A stretch of DNA of 64,000 nt from Flavobacteriaceae bacterium PS02334 (GCA_029959295.1 JASCOH010000007.1:62001-126000), one strand, 5' to 3'; shown: positions 15,854-25,489, numbered from the stretch's first letter. The notes: generated by a model from the letters alone, not told the origin. Translations and numbers: made by a program.

Positions 15854-17184
15854 TAAGCTTCCACATTCAAAAATTCCAATCTCACCGAACCGTCGTCGTC
15901 AATTTTTGTCAAATTGATTTCGTGCAACGTATTCACCAATTCCGGATTCCAAGGCGTTTTTACCTTAACGTAGTTTTCTGTAAAACCGTGAATGTAGCCT
16001 TCTTTATTTTCTCCTTCGAACAAAACCGTTCTGTTTGTCCCGATTTGAGTTTCGTAAAAAGCACGACGTTTTTTCACCGAAAGTCCGCGTAACATTTTAC
16101 TTCTTTTTGATCTAACATTTGCCGGAACGGGATCTGGCATATTCGCCGCTTCGGTATTATCTCTTTCAGAATACGTAAAAACGTGCAGATAAGAAATATC
16201 CATTTCGTTTAAGAAATTATAAGTTTCTAAAAAATGTTCGTCGGTTTCACCCGGAAATCCAACGATAACGTCCACGCCAATACAAGCTTGTGGCATTACT
16301 TCGCGAATTTTATTCACTCTTTCTGTATAAACCTCCCGTAAGTAGCGACGCTTCATTTTTTTCAAAATGTCATTGCTTCCAGATTGCAACGGAATATGAA
16401 AATGTGGCACGAAAGTTCTTGATTTCGATACAAATTCTATAGTTTCATTACGAAGTAAATTAGGCTCGATAGAAGAAATCCTCAAACGTTCAATGCCTTC
16501 TATTTTGTCCAATTCTTGAACTAATTCATAAAAAGTATGCTCGTGTTTTTTATTTCCGAATTCGCCTTTTCCGTAGTCACCAATATTAACTCCGGTTAAT
16601 ACAATTTCTTTGATATTTTGTTGTGAAATTTCTTTTGCATTTGTCAAAACATTTTGCAAAGTATCACTCCTAGAAATCCCTCTCGCCAATGGAATCGTGC
16701 AATACGTACATTTATAATCACATCCATCTTGCACTTTCAAAAAGGCTCTGGTTCTGTCGCCAATTGAGTAGCTTCCTACGTAAAAATCGGCTTCAGAAAT
16801 CTCACAAGAATGCACTTCTCCAAAATCATTTTTGGACAAATCATTAATATAATCGGTAATTTTAAATTTTTCTGTAGCGCCTAAAACCAAGTCAACGCCG
16901 TCAACTGACGCCAATTCTTCTGGTTTCAACTGCGCATAACAACCAACTGCCGCAACAAAAGCTTTGTCATTCAGTTTCATTGCTTTTTTCACCACTTGTT
17001 TGAACTGTTTGTCTGCATTTTCGGTAACCGAACACGTGTTGATTACATAAATATCAGCAATTTCTTCAAATTCAACGCGGTCAAAACCTTCGTCTTGAAA
17101 ATTACGAGCAATGGTGGACGTTTCTGAAAAATTCAGTTTGCATCCCAACGTATAAAAAGCGACTTTTTTTCTGTTCTCTGTCAT
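15853..17184 (-). CDS. mtaB: tRNA t6A37 methylthiotransferase MtaB
   Basis: A radical-SAM enzyme that converts t6A to ms2t6A at position 37 of tRNAs reading ANN codons. The N-terminal UPF0004 domain has cluster cysteines C15, C51 and C82. The radical-SAM motif is C155-x3-C159-x2-C162 in GCDYKCTYC. A TRAM-like tail occupies about residues 375-440. Length (443) is normal. MtaB is preferred over MiaB or RimO because of the start (YTLGCKLNFSET) and the motif spacing. The gene appears monocistronic and diverges from the oligopeptide-binding lipoprotein. Confidence 0.93.
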   Translation of the reverse strand: MTENRKKVAFYTLGCKLNFSETSTIARNFQDEGFDRVEFEEIADIYVINTCSVTENADKQFKQVVKKAMKLNDKAFVAAVGCYAQLKPEELASVDGVDLVLGATEKFKITDYINDLSKNDFGEVHSCEISEADFYVGSYSIGDRTRAFLKVQDGCDYKCTYCTIPLARGISRSDTLQNVLTNAKEISQQNIKEIVLTGVNIGDYGKGEFGNKKHEHTFYELVQELDKIEGIERLRISSIEPNLLRNETIEFVSKSRTFVPHFHIPLQSGSNDILKKMKRRYLREVYTERVNKIREVMPQACIGVDVIVGFPGETDEHFLETYNFLNEMDISYLHVFTYSERDNTEAANMPDPVPANVRSKRSKMLRGLSVKKRRAFYETQIGTNRTVLFEGENKEGYIHGFTENYVKVKTPWNPELVNTLHEINLTKIDDDGSVRLEFLNVEA

Positions 17185-17276
17185 TATAAATCCTCCCGAA
17201 AATTGGGAAATTGGTATCTTTAGCTATATTTACATTTTGCAAATAGCCTGCAAATTTACATACAATATTTTTCAAA

Positions 17277-18884
17277 ATGAAATCAATAATTCACTACATA
17301 TCAATATTTTGCATATCGTTAACTTTATTCTCCTGCGGAAAAGACACCACAGAAAACCGCGACAACCAAGTTTTTCGATTCAATCAAGATGCAAATGTGA
17401 GTTCATTGGATCCTGCTTTTGCGAAATCTCAAGATAATATTTGGATGTGCAATCAGCTTTTCAACGGCTTGGTGCAATTGGATGACAGCCTAAATATCAA
17501 ACCTGATTTAGCTGAATCTTGGACGATTTCTGAAGATGGAAAAACCTATACTTTCACTTTAAGAAATGATGTTCGTTTTCATAAAAATATAGTTTTTAAA
17601 GATTCCACACGTATTGTAAACGCTAATGATTTCGAATTTAGTTTCAATAGACTTTTGGATGAAAAAGTAGCTTCGCCTGGCGGATGGATCATGCAGAATG
17701 TGGAAAATTTCAAAGCTAAAAATGATACTATTTTTGAAATAAATTTGAAAAAATCTTTTCCTGCTTTTTTAGGATTGCTTTCGATGAAATATGCTTCGGT
17801 TGTTCCGAAGGAAGCTTTTGTTTCGGGTTATGATTTTAGAACAAATCCGATTGGCACTGGTCCTTTTCAGTTTAAGCTTTGGGAAGAAAATGTGAAATTG
17901 GTCTTGCGAAGAAATCCATTGTATTTTGAAAAAGATGAAAACGGAAAACAATTGCCTTATCTAGAAGCCGTTGCCGTGACTTTTTTGCCTGATAAGCAGA
18001 GTGGCTTCTTGCAATTTGCCCAAGGAAAAATCGATTTTATTTCAGGTTTGCATCCTTCTTATAAAGATGAAATTTTGACACAAAGCGGTCAGTTGCAAGA
18101 GAAATATAAAAAAGATGTGAATATGATTACGGGACCTTATTTAAATACCGAATATCTAGGTTTCAGGATGGACGGAAGCGATAAAACGGTTTTGGACAAA
18201 CGAATTCGACAGGCCTTAAATTATGGTTTTGACCGACAAAAATTGGTTACCTATTTACGAAACGGAATGGGAACTCCAGCAATTAACGGAATGATTCCCG
18301 CTGGCTTGCCTAGTTTTGACGAAACTAAAATTGGATACAATTATGATATTCAAAAAGCTCGAAATTTAGTTGCTGCATATAAAAAAGCGACTGGCGATTT
18401 GAGTCCAAAAGTGGCGTTGAGCACGAATGCAACTTATTTAGATATTTCAGAATATTTGCAACGCGAGTGGAAGAAAATTGGTATTGATGTTTCGATTGAC
18501 GTAAATCCGCCGGCGACTTTAAGACAGGCGATTTCTACTGGAAAAGTTTCGTTTTTCAGGGCAAGCTGGATTGCTGATTATCCGGATGCGGAGAATTATC
18601 TTTCTTTGTTTTACAGCAAAAATTTCGCTCCGAATGGTCCGAATTATACGCATTTTAAAAACGCCGAATTTGATAAATTATATGAGGAAGCTTTCTTGGA
18701 GACTGATGATTTGAAGCGTTTTGTTTTGTACCAAAAAATGGATCAATTGGTGATGAAAGAAGCACCGGTTATTCCTTTGTTTTATGATAAGGTTGCTCGT
18801 TTTACTAGGAAAAATGTTGTGGGACTTGGGATTAATCCTTTGAATATGTTGGATTTAAGAAGGGTTAGAAAATTAGCGAATTAG
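17277..18884 (+). CDS. ABC transporter substrate-binding lipoprotein (family 5, peptide type)
   Basis: The first 20 residues form a lipoprotein signal with lipobox LFSC (Cys20). The remaining ~515 residues match the SBP_bac_5 fold (OppA/DppA/NikA): LDPAFAKSQDN, LAESWTISEDGKTYTFTLRNDVRFH, and a C-terminal APVIPLFYDKVARFTRKNV. Such proteins capture oligopeptides or other solutes for an ABC importer. No permease or ATPase gene is adjacent, so it may work with a transporter elsewhere. The last codons and the stop fall inside a duplicated 8-bp repeat. Confidence 0.9.
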   Translation: MKSIIHYISIFCISLTLFSCGKDTTENRDNQVFRFNQDANVSSLDPAFAKSQDNIWMCNQLFNGLVQLDDSLNIKPDLAESWTISEDGKTYTFTLRNDVRFHKNIVFKDSTRIVNANDFEFSFNRLLDEKVASPGGWIMQNVENFKAKNDTIFEINLKKSFPAFLGLLSMKYASVVPKEAFVSGYDFRTNPIGTGPFQFKLWEENVKLVLRRNPLYFEKDENGKQLPYLEAVAVTFLPDKQSGFLQFAQGKIDFISGLHPSYKDEILTQSGQLQEKYKKDVNMITGPYLNTEYLGFRMDGSDKTVLDKRIRQALNYGFDRQKLVTYLRNGMGTPAINGMIPAGLPSFDETKIGYNYDIQKARNLVAAYKKATGDLSPKVALSTNATYLDISEYLQREWKKIGIDVSIDVNPPATLRQAISTGKVSFFRASWIADYPDAENYLSLFYSKNFAPNGPNYTHFKNAEFDKLYEEAFLETDDLKRFVLYQKMDQLVMKEAPVIPLFYDKVARFTRKNVVGLGINPLNMLDLRRVRKLAN

Positions 18885-18887
18885 CGA
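18872..18887. repeat. Two copies of an 8-bp unit spanning a stop codon
   Basis: ATTAGCGA occurs twice in tandem and encodes the C-terminal Leu-Ala-Asn and the TAG stop of the lipoprotein gene. It resembles the ATTATCGA repeat at 13.4 kb. Confidence 0.75.
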
Positions 18888-19053
18888 ATTTTGGATTGTG
18901 GAATTTGATTACTAGAGAACGTAGATGAAACAGATTTAGTGGATTTTTTCTTAGATTCTTTAAATTTACTTTTAAAATTGACAATTAAATCTATCTTAAA
19001 AGGATTGCTTGAAAATGATCGTTTTTGTAATTTCGAATAAATAATATTTTACT

Positions 19054-19485
19054 ATGAAAACAATCTTACTTTCGGCATTCGTTTTTCTTTTTGGAATGAC
19101 TGCCAACGCACAAGAAACTGCGATAAAAAACTCAGAATTACCCGCAGAAGCGACGGCTTTTATCAAGAAATATTTTAGCAAAAACACGATTCACCACGCG
19201 ATTAAAGATCAAGACAAAGGTAAAATTACCTATGAAGTGATGCTTGATAATATGACCGAATTGGAATTTACTGTAAAAGGGATTTGGAAAGAAGTTGACG
19301 GAAAAGACAAGGCGATTCCAACAGGTTACATCTTAAAACCAATTTTGGATTATGTGAAAAAGAATTATCCAAAAGCTTCGATTACACACATTGACAAAGG
19401 CTTGAACGATATTGATATTGAGTTGGATAACGGAACGGAACTGGAATTTGACTTGAAAGGAAAGTTTTTAAGAATTGACAAATAA
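19054..19485 (+). CDS. Secreted PepSY-like (BLIP-type fold) protein
   Basis: A signal peptide ends at NAQ (about residue 20). Two similar units follow, each with the pattern ELPAEATAFIKKYF or YVKKNYPKASI, then a strand of the type YEVMLDNMTELEFTVKG or IDIELDNGTELEFDLKG. This is the duplicated PepSY-like layout (Pfam PF11396 as I recall it), frequent in Bacteroidota secretomes. A periplasmic role is expected, with no established function. It ends at a hairpin shared with the convergent gene. Confidence 0.8.
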   Translation: MKTILLSAFVFLFGMTANAQETAIKNSELPAEATAFIKKYFSKNTIHHAIKDQDKGKITYEVMLDNMTELEFTVKGIWKEVDGKDKAIPTGYILKPILDYVKKNYPKASITHIDKGLNDIDIELDNGTELEFDLKGKFLRIDK

Positions 19486-19509
19486 ATAGCTGACTAGTCC
19501 TAAAACAAC

Positions 19510-19539
19510 AAAAAACCACGATTTGAGTCGTGGTTTTTT
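19510..19539. terminator. Bidirectional terminator
   Basis: AAAAAACCACGA and TCGTGGTTTTTT form a perfect stem between the PepSY-like gene and the convergent 76-aa gene. Confidence 0.88.
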
Positions 19540-19540
19540 G

Positions 19541-19771
19541 TTATTTATTCTTGTCATTTTGAAATCGTTCGATGTCTTCAATCGTCGCACATTTTGTTTC
19601 TACTTTTTCATCATCTATGACAAAGGGAAGATGAATAAATTCGACTCCTGTCAAATCTTCGTGCAAATAATCTTCCATGTCGTGCAAGTCAAAAAACCAT
19701 ATTTTGTCGAACTGAACTTTTTTGACCGATGCATCTTTTAATAATATCGCCTCTTTGAGTTTCTTCTGCAT
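19541..19771 (-). CDS. Hypothetical small protein
   Basis: A 76-residue acidic protein read from the ATG at 19771 (MQKKLKEAILL); an in-frame ATG at 19792 would add seven residues. It has Asp/Glu-rich patches and no export signal. I recognise no family. It lies 35 bases downstream of the secreted esterase on the same strand and precedes the shared hairpin, so it is probably the second gene of that transcript. Confidence 0.55.
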   Translation of the reverse strand: MQKKLKEAILLKDASVKKVQFDKIWFFDLHDMEDYLHEDLTGVEFIHLPFVIDDEKVETKCATIEDIERFQNDKNK

Positions 19772-19806
19772 TTTATAAAAATTGAAATGCAAAGTTCGGA
19801 AATAAT

Positions 19807-20673
19807 CTAATTTGCAGAAACATTATTTTCCTTAAAAACTTTGGCGAAAAATAAAGCGTGATAAGGCAGTGAATTTTCCCAATAGTCCCATGTATGCGCG
19901 CCTGGACGCTCTGTGTAATCATGAGGAATTTTGTAATAAACCAATCTTCGGTGCAGTTCTCTGTTGGATTCAATCAAGAAATCATCCACGCCGATGTCGA
20001 TTGTCAAAGGCATTTTGTTTGCTTTAATTTTATCAATCATATTCAAAACTGAATTCGCATCATATAATTCTTGCTTTCCAGAATCAGCTCCAAAAACAGG
20101 CTCCATTAACTTTTTTACTTGGTCAGAATTATCCCTTTGCAGCATCCCGCCCATGTCTAGCGCGCCACTCATGCTTCCAGCGGCGAGATATAATTCAGGA
20201 TGTTTTGCAGAAAGTGACAGCGCACCGTGGCCTCCCATAGAAAGTCCAGTAATTACGCGTCCTTTTTTTTCTGCAATTGTTCGATACGTCTGGTCGATTT
20301 TTTGAATGACTTCTTTGGTGATATACGTTTCGAATTGGCTTCCTTTATTTACCGGACTATCCAAATAAAAACTGAATGTTTCCCCTTCCGGCATTACGAT
20401 TATCATATTGTATTGATCCGCTAGATCTTTGACAGTCATCTTATTCGGAGTGCTTTTCAGCCAATCCCTGAAATGTCCGTAAGCGCCGTGCAAAAGATAC
20501 ATTACCGGATATTTTGCCTTTCCTTTTAAGTAAGAATTTGGAAGTACTACTGAAGCGTTATACGTTTTTCCCATCGCCACACTGGGAATAGCGAGCGTAT
20601 CTACTTTTGCAGCATGCGAATTATAAGAAATAGAAAGTAAGAATACAAAAAAGAGTATTTTTAGAATTTTCAT
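19807..20673 (-). CDS. Secreted esterase of the esterase D / acyltransferase Ag85-like family
   Basis: A signal peptide (about 1-21, ending SHA) precedes a 265-residue alpha/beta-hydrolase of the esterase D/FrmB type. The nucleophile elbow is GLSMGGHG with S145. LHGAYGHFRDW (61-71) forms the oxyanion loop, and the C-terminal PGAHTWDYW supplies the histidine. Known members hydrolyse short acyl or feruloyl esters or S-formylglutathione; the signal peptide points to an extracytoplasmic carbohydrate or acyl ester. It is the upstream gene of a probable pair. Confidence 0.87.
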   Translation of the reverse strand: MKILKILFFVFLLSISYNSHAAKVDTLAIPSVAMGKTYNASVVLPNSYLKGKAKYPVMYLLHGAYGHFRDWLKSTPNKMTVKDLADQYNMIIVMPEGETFSFYLDSPVNKGSQFETYITKEVIQKIDQTYRTIAEKKGRVITGLSMGGHGALSLSAKHPELYLAAGSMSGALDMGGMLQRDNSDQVKKLMEPVFGADSGKQELYDANSVLNMIDKIKANKMPLTIDIGVDDFLIESNRELHRRLVYYKIPHDYTERPGAHTWDYWENSLPYHALFFAKVFKENNVSAN

Positions 20674-20733
20674 AAGAATTAGATTTATTTATCCAAAGTA
20701 ACGCTTTTTAATCAAAATTTGAAATAGAAATTT

Positions 20734-21432
20734 CTATGGATTTGTCGCCCAAACTGTCGCATCAGTAATAAAACCAACGTTGTCCATTTCCAGCATCGAA
20801 ACGATAGTGTGCGCAATTTCAGAAGGCTTTAATTTTGAATTAACGTTTTGTGCTTCGTAGCCTAATTTTGCCCCAAAAGGCGTCACAACTTCACTCGGAT
20901 TTACTTGCATTACTCTGATATTGTTTTTTCTCAATTCTGCTCTCCAGCATTCTGTCATGGCAGAAACTGCAAATTTACTCGCACAATAAGCCGTTCCTGT
21001 TGCGAAACCTTTTTGTCCTGCAGTCGAAGAAATATTGACGATGTTTCCTTCGTTTTGTGGTATGAAATACTTCGCAGCTTCTTTGCCTACCAAAAATGCG
21101 CCTTTGACATTGGTTTCCCAAATTCTTGAAAAATCTGCTTCTGATGTTTCTGTTAGCAGCGCCAAATATCCGATTCCTGCGTTGTTAATTAGTACGTTTA
21201 ATCCGCCGAGTTTTTCATTGGCTTCTTTGAATAAAGCTTTCACCTCATCTTCGTTTGAAATATCAGCTTGGAGTCCGATCGCTCCAATTTCTTGTGCTGC
21301 TTTTTCTATTTCTGATTTATTTCTGGAACAGATGACCACTTTTGCGCCTTTGCTTATTAATTGTTTGGCGGTTTCATAACCGATTCCTGTGCTTCCGCCC
21401 GTGATAATTACTTTTGCTGTATTTAGATTCAT
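20734..21432 (-). CDS. Short-chain dehydrogenase/reductase
   Basis: A classical SDR of 232 residues. TGGSTGIG (11-18) binds NAD(P), NNAG (83-86) is the structural motif, and the catalytic set is S136, Y149 and K153 (YCASK). Basic Arg37 after the second strand (CSRNKS) suggests NADP preference. The substrate is unknown; FabG-like and sugar or steroid-type dehydrogenases share these motifs. It lies 57 bases downstream of an AraC regulator and near an aldo/keto reductase, a layout expected for regulated carbonyl metabolism or detoxification. Confidence 0.9.
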   Translation of the reverse strand: MNLNTAKVIITGGSTGIGYETAKQLISKGAKVVICSRNKSEIEKAAQEIGAIGLQADISNEDEVKALFKEANEKLGGLNVLINNAGIGYLALLTETSEADFSRIWETNVKGAFLVGKEAAKYFIPQNEGNIVNISSTAGQKGFATGTAYCASKFAVSAMTECWRAELRKNNIRVMQVNPSEVVTPFGAKLGYEAQNVNSKLKPSEIAHTIVSMLEMDNVGFITDATVWATNP

Positions 21433-21489
21433 GATTTTATAATTTGTGTATTTACTTTTGACTTTTGCCTTATTTCTATTGACTTTCTA

Positions 21490-22410
21490 CTAATTAAACG
21501 AACTTCTAAAAGCCAATGGCGAAACATTTGTCTTGCTCTTAAACAATTTGCTGAACGACTGCGGATATTCAAATCCCAGCTGATAGGCAATTTCACTGAC
21601 CGAATTATTTGTAGTCGTTAAAATTTCCTTTGCTTTTTCAATCAGCTTATTATGAATATGTTGCTGTGCATTTTGACCGGTAAGATTTCGCAACATATCG
21701 CTTAAATAATTCGGAGAAATATTTAATTGTTCGGCTAAATAATGAACGCTCGGCAATCCGAATTGTGCGACCTTTTCACCGTTGAAATAATCGCCAAGAA
21801 TTTCTTCCATCTTTAAGAGTAAATCATTACTGGCATTTTTTCTGGTAATGAACTGGCGGTTGTAAAATCTATTGCAGTAATTTAATAACAATTCTGACTG
21901 CGAAACAATTACATCTTGACTGAAAGAATCAATTACCGAACGATATTCATGCTCAATATCTTTCATGATTCCGGTAATCATCGCTTCTTCTTTTTCAGAA
22001 AGATGCAAGGCTTCATTTGTCGCATAAGAGAAATATCCAAAGTTCTTGATGTTTTTTCCTAACGGATAATTTCGGATAAAATCAGGATGCAGAATCAGCC
22101 AATAGCCATTTAGCGCAATATCTTCTTCCACAATCGTAGAAATTACTTGCCCTGGCGAAAAAAACGTCATCGTGCCTTCGTCAAAATCATAATAGCTTTG
22201 GCCATAGCGCATCGTTCCTTTAAAATTCTTTTTGATACAGATGGAATAGAAATTGTAGACTACGCTTTTAAATCGGTCGTCAAAATGACATTTTATATTT
22301 TCCATATTGACCACGCTCACCAACGGATGCTCTGGTTTTGGTAATTCAAGAACACGATGCAAATCAGATATAGACTCAAAAACATAAGGCAGATTTGTTG
22401 CTTTTTTCAT
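21490..22410 (-). CDS. AraC family transcriptional regulator
   Basis: The 306-residue protein has an N-terminal ligand-binding part and a C-terminal double HTH (about 205-304): LAEQLNISPNYLSDMLRNLTGQ and then ISEIAYQLGF-type residues (VSEIAYQLGFEYPQSFSKLFKSKTNVSP). It probably controls the flanking SDR and aldo/keto reductase genes on the same strand. A strong hairpin separates it from the upstream reductase, so it likely has its own promoter in the 22.41-22.43 kb interval or receives read-through. Confidence 0.9.
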   Translation of the reverse strand: MKKATNLPYVFESISDLHRVLELPKPEHPLVSVVNMENIKCHFDDRFKSVVYNFYSICIKKNFKGTMRYGQSYYDFDEGTMTFFSPGQVISTIVEEDIALNGYWLILHPDFIRNYPLGKNIKNFGYFSYATNEALHLSEKEEAMITGIMKDIEHEYRSVIDSFSQDVIVSQSELLLNYCNRFYNRQFITRKNASNDLLLKMEEILGDYFNGEKVAQFGLPSVHYLAEQLNISPNYLSDMLRNLTGQNAQQHIHNKLIEKAKEILTTTNNSVSEIAYQLGFEYPQSFSKLFKSKTNVSPLAFRSSFN

Positions 22411-22426
22411 AATTGTGGAATTTTAG

Positions 22427-22465
22427 AAAAGGAAAAGCTATCCGTAAAGATAACTTTTCCTTTTT
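22427..22465 (-). terminator. Terminator between the aldo/keto reductase and AraC genes
   Basis: On the minus strand AAAAGGAAAAGTTATC pairs with GGATAGCTTTTCCTTTT, one of the longest stems in the window (about 16 bp with a wobble), with a T-rich 3' end. Confidence 0.75.
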
Positions 22466-22477
22466 AGAAATTAAATA

Positions 22478-23488
22478 TTATTGGTCTATTCCCATCATGT
22501 TAGCTGCGTCGTATCGGTCGCCTGTTGAAGTTCCCAAAGGAACGATATTATCCAGTCTTTCCAATTCTTCTTTTGACAATTCTATACTTGCTCCGGTAAT
22601 ATTTTCTTCTACATATTTTACTCTTTTTGTTCCAGGAATCGGCAAATATCCTTTCGAAGCTACCCAAGAAATGGCCAATTGTGAAGTTGTGATATTTTTA
22701 GCGATAGCTAGTTTTTCAATTTCTTTGAGCAATTCTATATTTTTATAAAAATTTTCGCCTTGAAAACGAGGAATTGCTTTTCTGAAATCATCGTCAGCAA
22801 AATCTTCTGGAGATTTGATTTCTCCATTAAAAAAACCTCTTGACAAGGGCGAATAAGCTACAAATCCGATGCCTAAATCTTCCAAAGTTTTTAAAATTCC
22901 AGCTTCTTCAACTGTTCTTTCAAATAAAGAGTATTCCGTTTGAACAGCAGTCAGCGGATGAATTTTATGCGCTCTTTTTATCGTATTGGAAGAAACTTCT
23001 GAAAGTCCGATATAACCTACTTTTCCTTCTTTTACCAAATCTGCCATGGCGCCAACGGTTTCTTCAATCGGCGTATTTGGATCTAAACGGTGCAGATAAT
23101 ACAAATCAATAAAATCGGTCCCTAAATTTTTAAGCGAACGTTCCACGGCCTTTTTTACGTAGTCTTTCTTTCCGTTAAAATTCCAAGTCAATTGCTCGTT
23201 GTCATCAATTTCATATCCAAATTTTGTAGCGATGATATAACTGTCACGATTTCCTTTAATCGCTTTTGCCACCAATCTTTCATTCTCTAACGGACCGTAT
23301 AAATCAGCAGTATCCAGAAAATTCCCTCCTAATTCTAACGAGCGGTGAATTGTTGCAATTGCCTGTTTTTCATCGGCTTTGCCATAAATATCCATGCCGG
23401 CAATTTTTGACATTCCCATGCAACCTAATCCAATATTTGGAACAACCAATCCTTCGTTTCCTAGTTTTACTTTTTTTATCGCACTCAT
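22478..23488 (-). CDS. Aldo/keto reductase
   Basis: I choose the ATG at 23488 (MSAIKKVKLG), seven codons inside the longest frame, because the mature fold starts at KVKLG. The NADPH-dependent TIM-barrel reductase shows the full catalytic tetrad: D59 and Y64 in DTADLYGP, K89 in ATKFG and H133 in YYLHRLD. It resembles the YajO/AKR13-like group that reduces aldehydes and ketones. The size (336 residues) is normal. It is the first gene of a minus-strand group with an AraC regulator and an SDR. Confidence 0.92.
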   Translation of the reverse strand: MSAIKKVKLGNEGLVVPNIGLGCMGMSKIAGMDIYGKADEKQAIATIHRSLELGGNFLDTADLYGPLENERLVAKAIKGNRDSYIIATKFGYEIDDNEQLTWNFNGKKDYVKKAVERSLKNLGTDFIDLYYLHRLDPNTPIEETVGAMADLVKEGKVGYIGLSEVSSNTIKRAHKIHPLTAVQTEYSLFERTVEEAGILKTLEDLGIGFVAYSPLSRGFFNGEIKSPEDFADDDFRKAIPRFQGENFYKNIELLKEIEKLAIAKNITTSQLAISWVASKGYLPIPGTKRVKYVEENITGASIELSKEELERLDNIVPLGTSTGDRYDAANMMGIDQ

Positions 23489-23586
23489 AATTGTGTTTTT
23501 AATTATCAATACAAAGTTGCGCTAGAAATGAATTTTAAAAGTATCCGAATTACTTATAGTTGTATCCAAAACGAGAAACTTAATAC

Positions 23587-25347
23587 TTACTTTTGGTTGA
23601 TAATTTTAATTGCTTCCTCTAAAAGATAGTCTTTCTGCAGAACATTTTTTGGCGTAAGGGGCATTTTTTTATCGATTCTTACACCAGTTCTCTGCGCTTC
23701 TTTTCCGTTTGGATAAAAGATTGCATTTCCAGTAAAATTAAATTGATAACCGCCCGGAAGATGCATCATTTTTTCATCTCCATCTGCTCCGGCAGACTGT
23801 TCGCCAATAGTTGTGCTGTTTTTAAAAACATGCTGCAGGTTCATCGTGTTCCATTCGCTCATGCTCAGCGTAGCTGGGTTTATAATGATTACCACTTTTC
23901 CCTGATAATTAAAATTCTCTATTTTTAAGTTGGGATCATAGTAGTTGTCTTCGCGGTCATTTAGGCTGTACGTCCCGATTTCTTTTTTGTTTACCCTAAA
24001 ATAATCGGCATAGCGGTTTGGGATTTTTCCAAATTTACGTAAGGTAAATGTGTGGACAAAGCCACCCCAATCTGGGTAAGCGCGCATGTCAAAAACAATT
24101 CCTTTTTTCGAAGCTGCTAAACTCAGGATGCTGTCCATCTTTTGATTGATTTTATTTTCTTCCGCATTTTCTATAAATCGATATGTTTCATTTATATTAA
24201 AGTAAGCAATGTCACCGGAAATCAAATCAAGCTTGTCATCAGTTCTTTTATCAGGAAAAGTAGCATTGACATAATTTGCTACAAATTCAATTTTTTCAGT
24301 GTCTTTTCCAGTTATGAAAGCAAGATCTTTTATTGTGTTTTTTTTATGTTCAGCAAATGTCAATTGAAAGTTGCCATCTGCTGATTGAAATATAAGGTTC
24401 GCATAATAGTCAGAAAGCCTGAACCGCAAAGTTGTCTGATTAGAAACTGCAAGCATTCCCGCCAACCGATTGACCAAATCTTTGACGCTTTCTCCATTTA
24501 TTGCCGTAATAATATCGCCAGTTTTTATATTTGCTTTTGCGCAATCTTCTGCAACAATCAAATCAGTGACTATAATTTTATCATCAAAAACAGAATAAGC
24601 AAAAGGTGGAAAACTATAGCTCTTGAAGATTTCGTTTTTGTATTGAAGCTGTTTTATAAATTTATAAGAATGCGTGTCATTAAAATTAGAAGTGACTTTT
24701 AAAAGCAGTTTTTCATAGTCAAGCCTTGATTCGCAACTGGCAAAAAGTGGAACATTCTGTTGTAAGACTTTATCAAAATCGTTATCCATTAAATATTTAT
24801 GAGGAAACAAATAATCGACCGCGCCCTGAAGTTTTGCCAAAGTCAACATTCGCAAAGCATACGGAAGATTCAGACTTTTGTCAATTTCATATTCGCCCTC
24901 ATTCGGAATATCTGCGACGTAATTTAGATCTGGAATATAATAATGAATGCTGTCTTGGTAGCGTTTGTCAAAAATTTCTTCTAATTCAGATTTTGCTTCC
25001 TTGCTGAATAATTTGCCTGACTTAAACCATTTTTGGTCTTTATTTTTGACAAGCAATTTGCCCGAAGAAGGTGTTGCATTTGAAACCAAAGCTGTTTTTG
25101 GCAAGGCTCTCAGATAATTTTTTATGAACAAGTCAAATTCATCGTTGCTTGCTACTTTGTCTAAAAATGGCAGATTTTTGAAGAAAAGCGTGTCTGCATT
25201 TACCGTTCCTTTGGCCAATGCCGGATGGTAATATTTGGTAAAATTCCAGACTTTATAAAAATAAAAGTGCTTGTCGACTGTGCTTATTTTTTGCGAGAAT
25301 GATAAAGTTGTCAGGAATAAAGCTAAAATAAAAATTGTTTTTTTCAT
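23587..25347 (-). CDS. Secreted S41 family (C-terminal processing type) peptidase
   Basis: Started at 25347 (MKKTIFILALFLTTLSFSQ), which gives a clean signal peptide; an upstream frame to 25404 adds 19 residues without a signal. A PDZ-like region (NIKTGDIITAINGESVKDLVNRLAG) precedes the S41 core, which ends in INPATLSMSEWNTM, holding the likely nucleophile Ser, and FKNSTTIGEQSAGADGD. The long N-terminal part (about 250 residues) has no name I recognise. It is probably periplasmic or surface-exposed and degrades or trims exported proteins. It appears monocistronic. Confidence 0.85.
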   Translation of the reverse strand: MKKTIFILALFLTTLSFSQKISTVDKHFYFYKVWNFTKYYHPALAKGTVNADTLFFKNLPFLDKVASNDEFDLFIKNYLRALPKTALVSNATPSSGKLLVKNKDQKWFKSGKLFSKEAKSELEEIFDKRYQDSIHYYIPDLNYVADIPNEGEYEIDKSLNLPYALRMLTLAKLQGAVDYLFPHKYLMDNDFDKVLQQNVPLFASCESRLDYEKLLLKVTSNFNDTHSYKFIKQLQYKNEIFKSYSFPPFAYSVFDDKIIVTDLIVAEDCAKANIKTGDIITAINGESVKDLVNRLAGMLAVSNQTTLRFRLSDYYANLIFQSADGNFQLTFAEHKKNTIKDLAFITGKDTEKIEFVANYVNATFPDKRTDDKLDLISGDIAYFNINETYRFIENAEENKINQKMDSILSLAASKKGIVFDMRAYPDWGGFVHTFTLRKFGKIPNRYADYFRVNKKEIGTYSLNDREDNYYDPNLKIENFNYQGKVVIIINPATLSMSEWNTMNLQHVFKNSTTIGEQSAGADGDEKMMHLPGGYQFNFTGNAIFYPNGKEAQRTGVRIDKKMPLTPKNVLQKDYLLEEAIKIINQK

Positions 25348-25438
25348 AAATCGGTAGGTTTTTTCGGGGAAATATACGCCCACTAAAATAATAATTTTAA
25401 ACAACCAAATAAGACTGCCTTCTGAAAGTTATTGACTA

Positions 25439-25471
25439 AAAAAAAGGCCTTTCTTTCGAAAGGCCTTTTTT
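25439..25471 (-). terminator. Terminator of the OsmC gene
   Basis: AAAAAAGGCCTTTC and GAAAGGCCTTTTTT form a perfect stem with a 4-base loop, 18 bases beyond the OsmC stop on the minus strand. Confidence 0.9.
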
Positions 25472-25489
25472 ACCAAAGATATAATGTGA

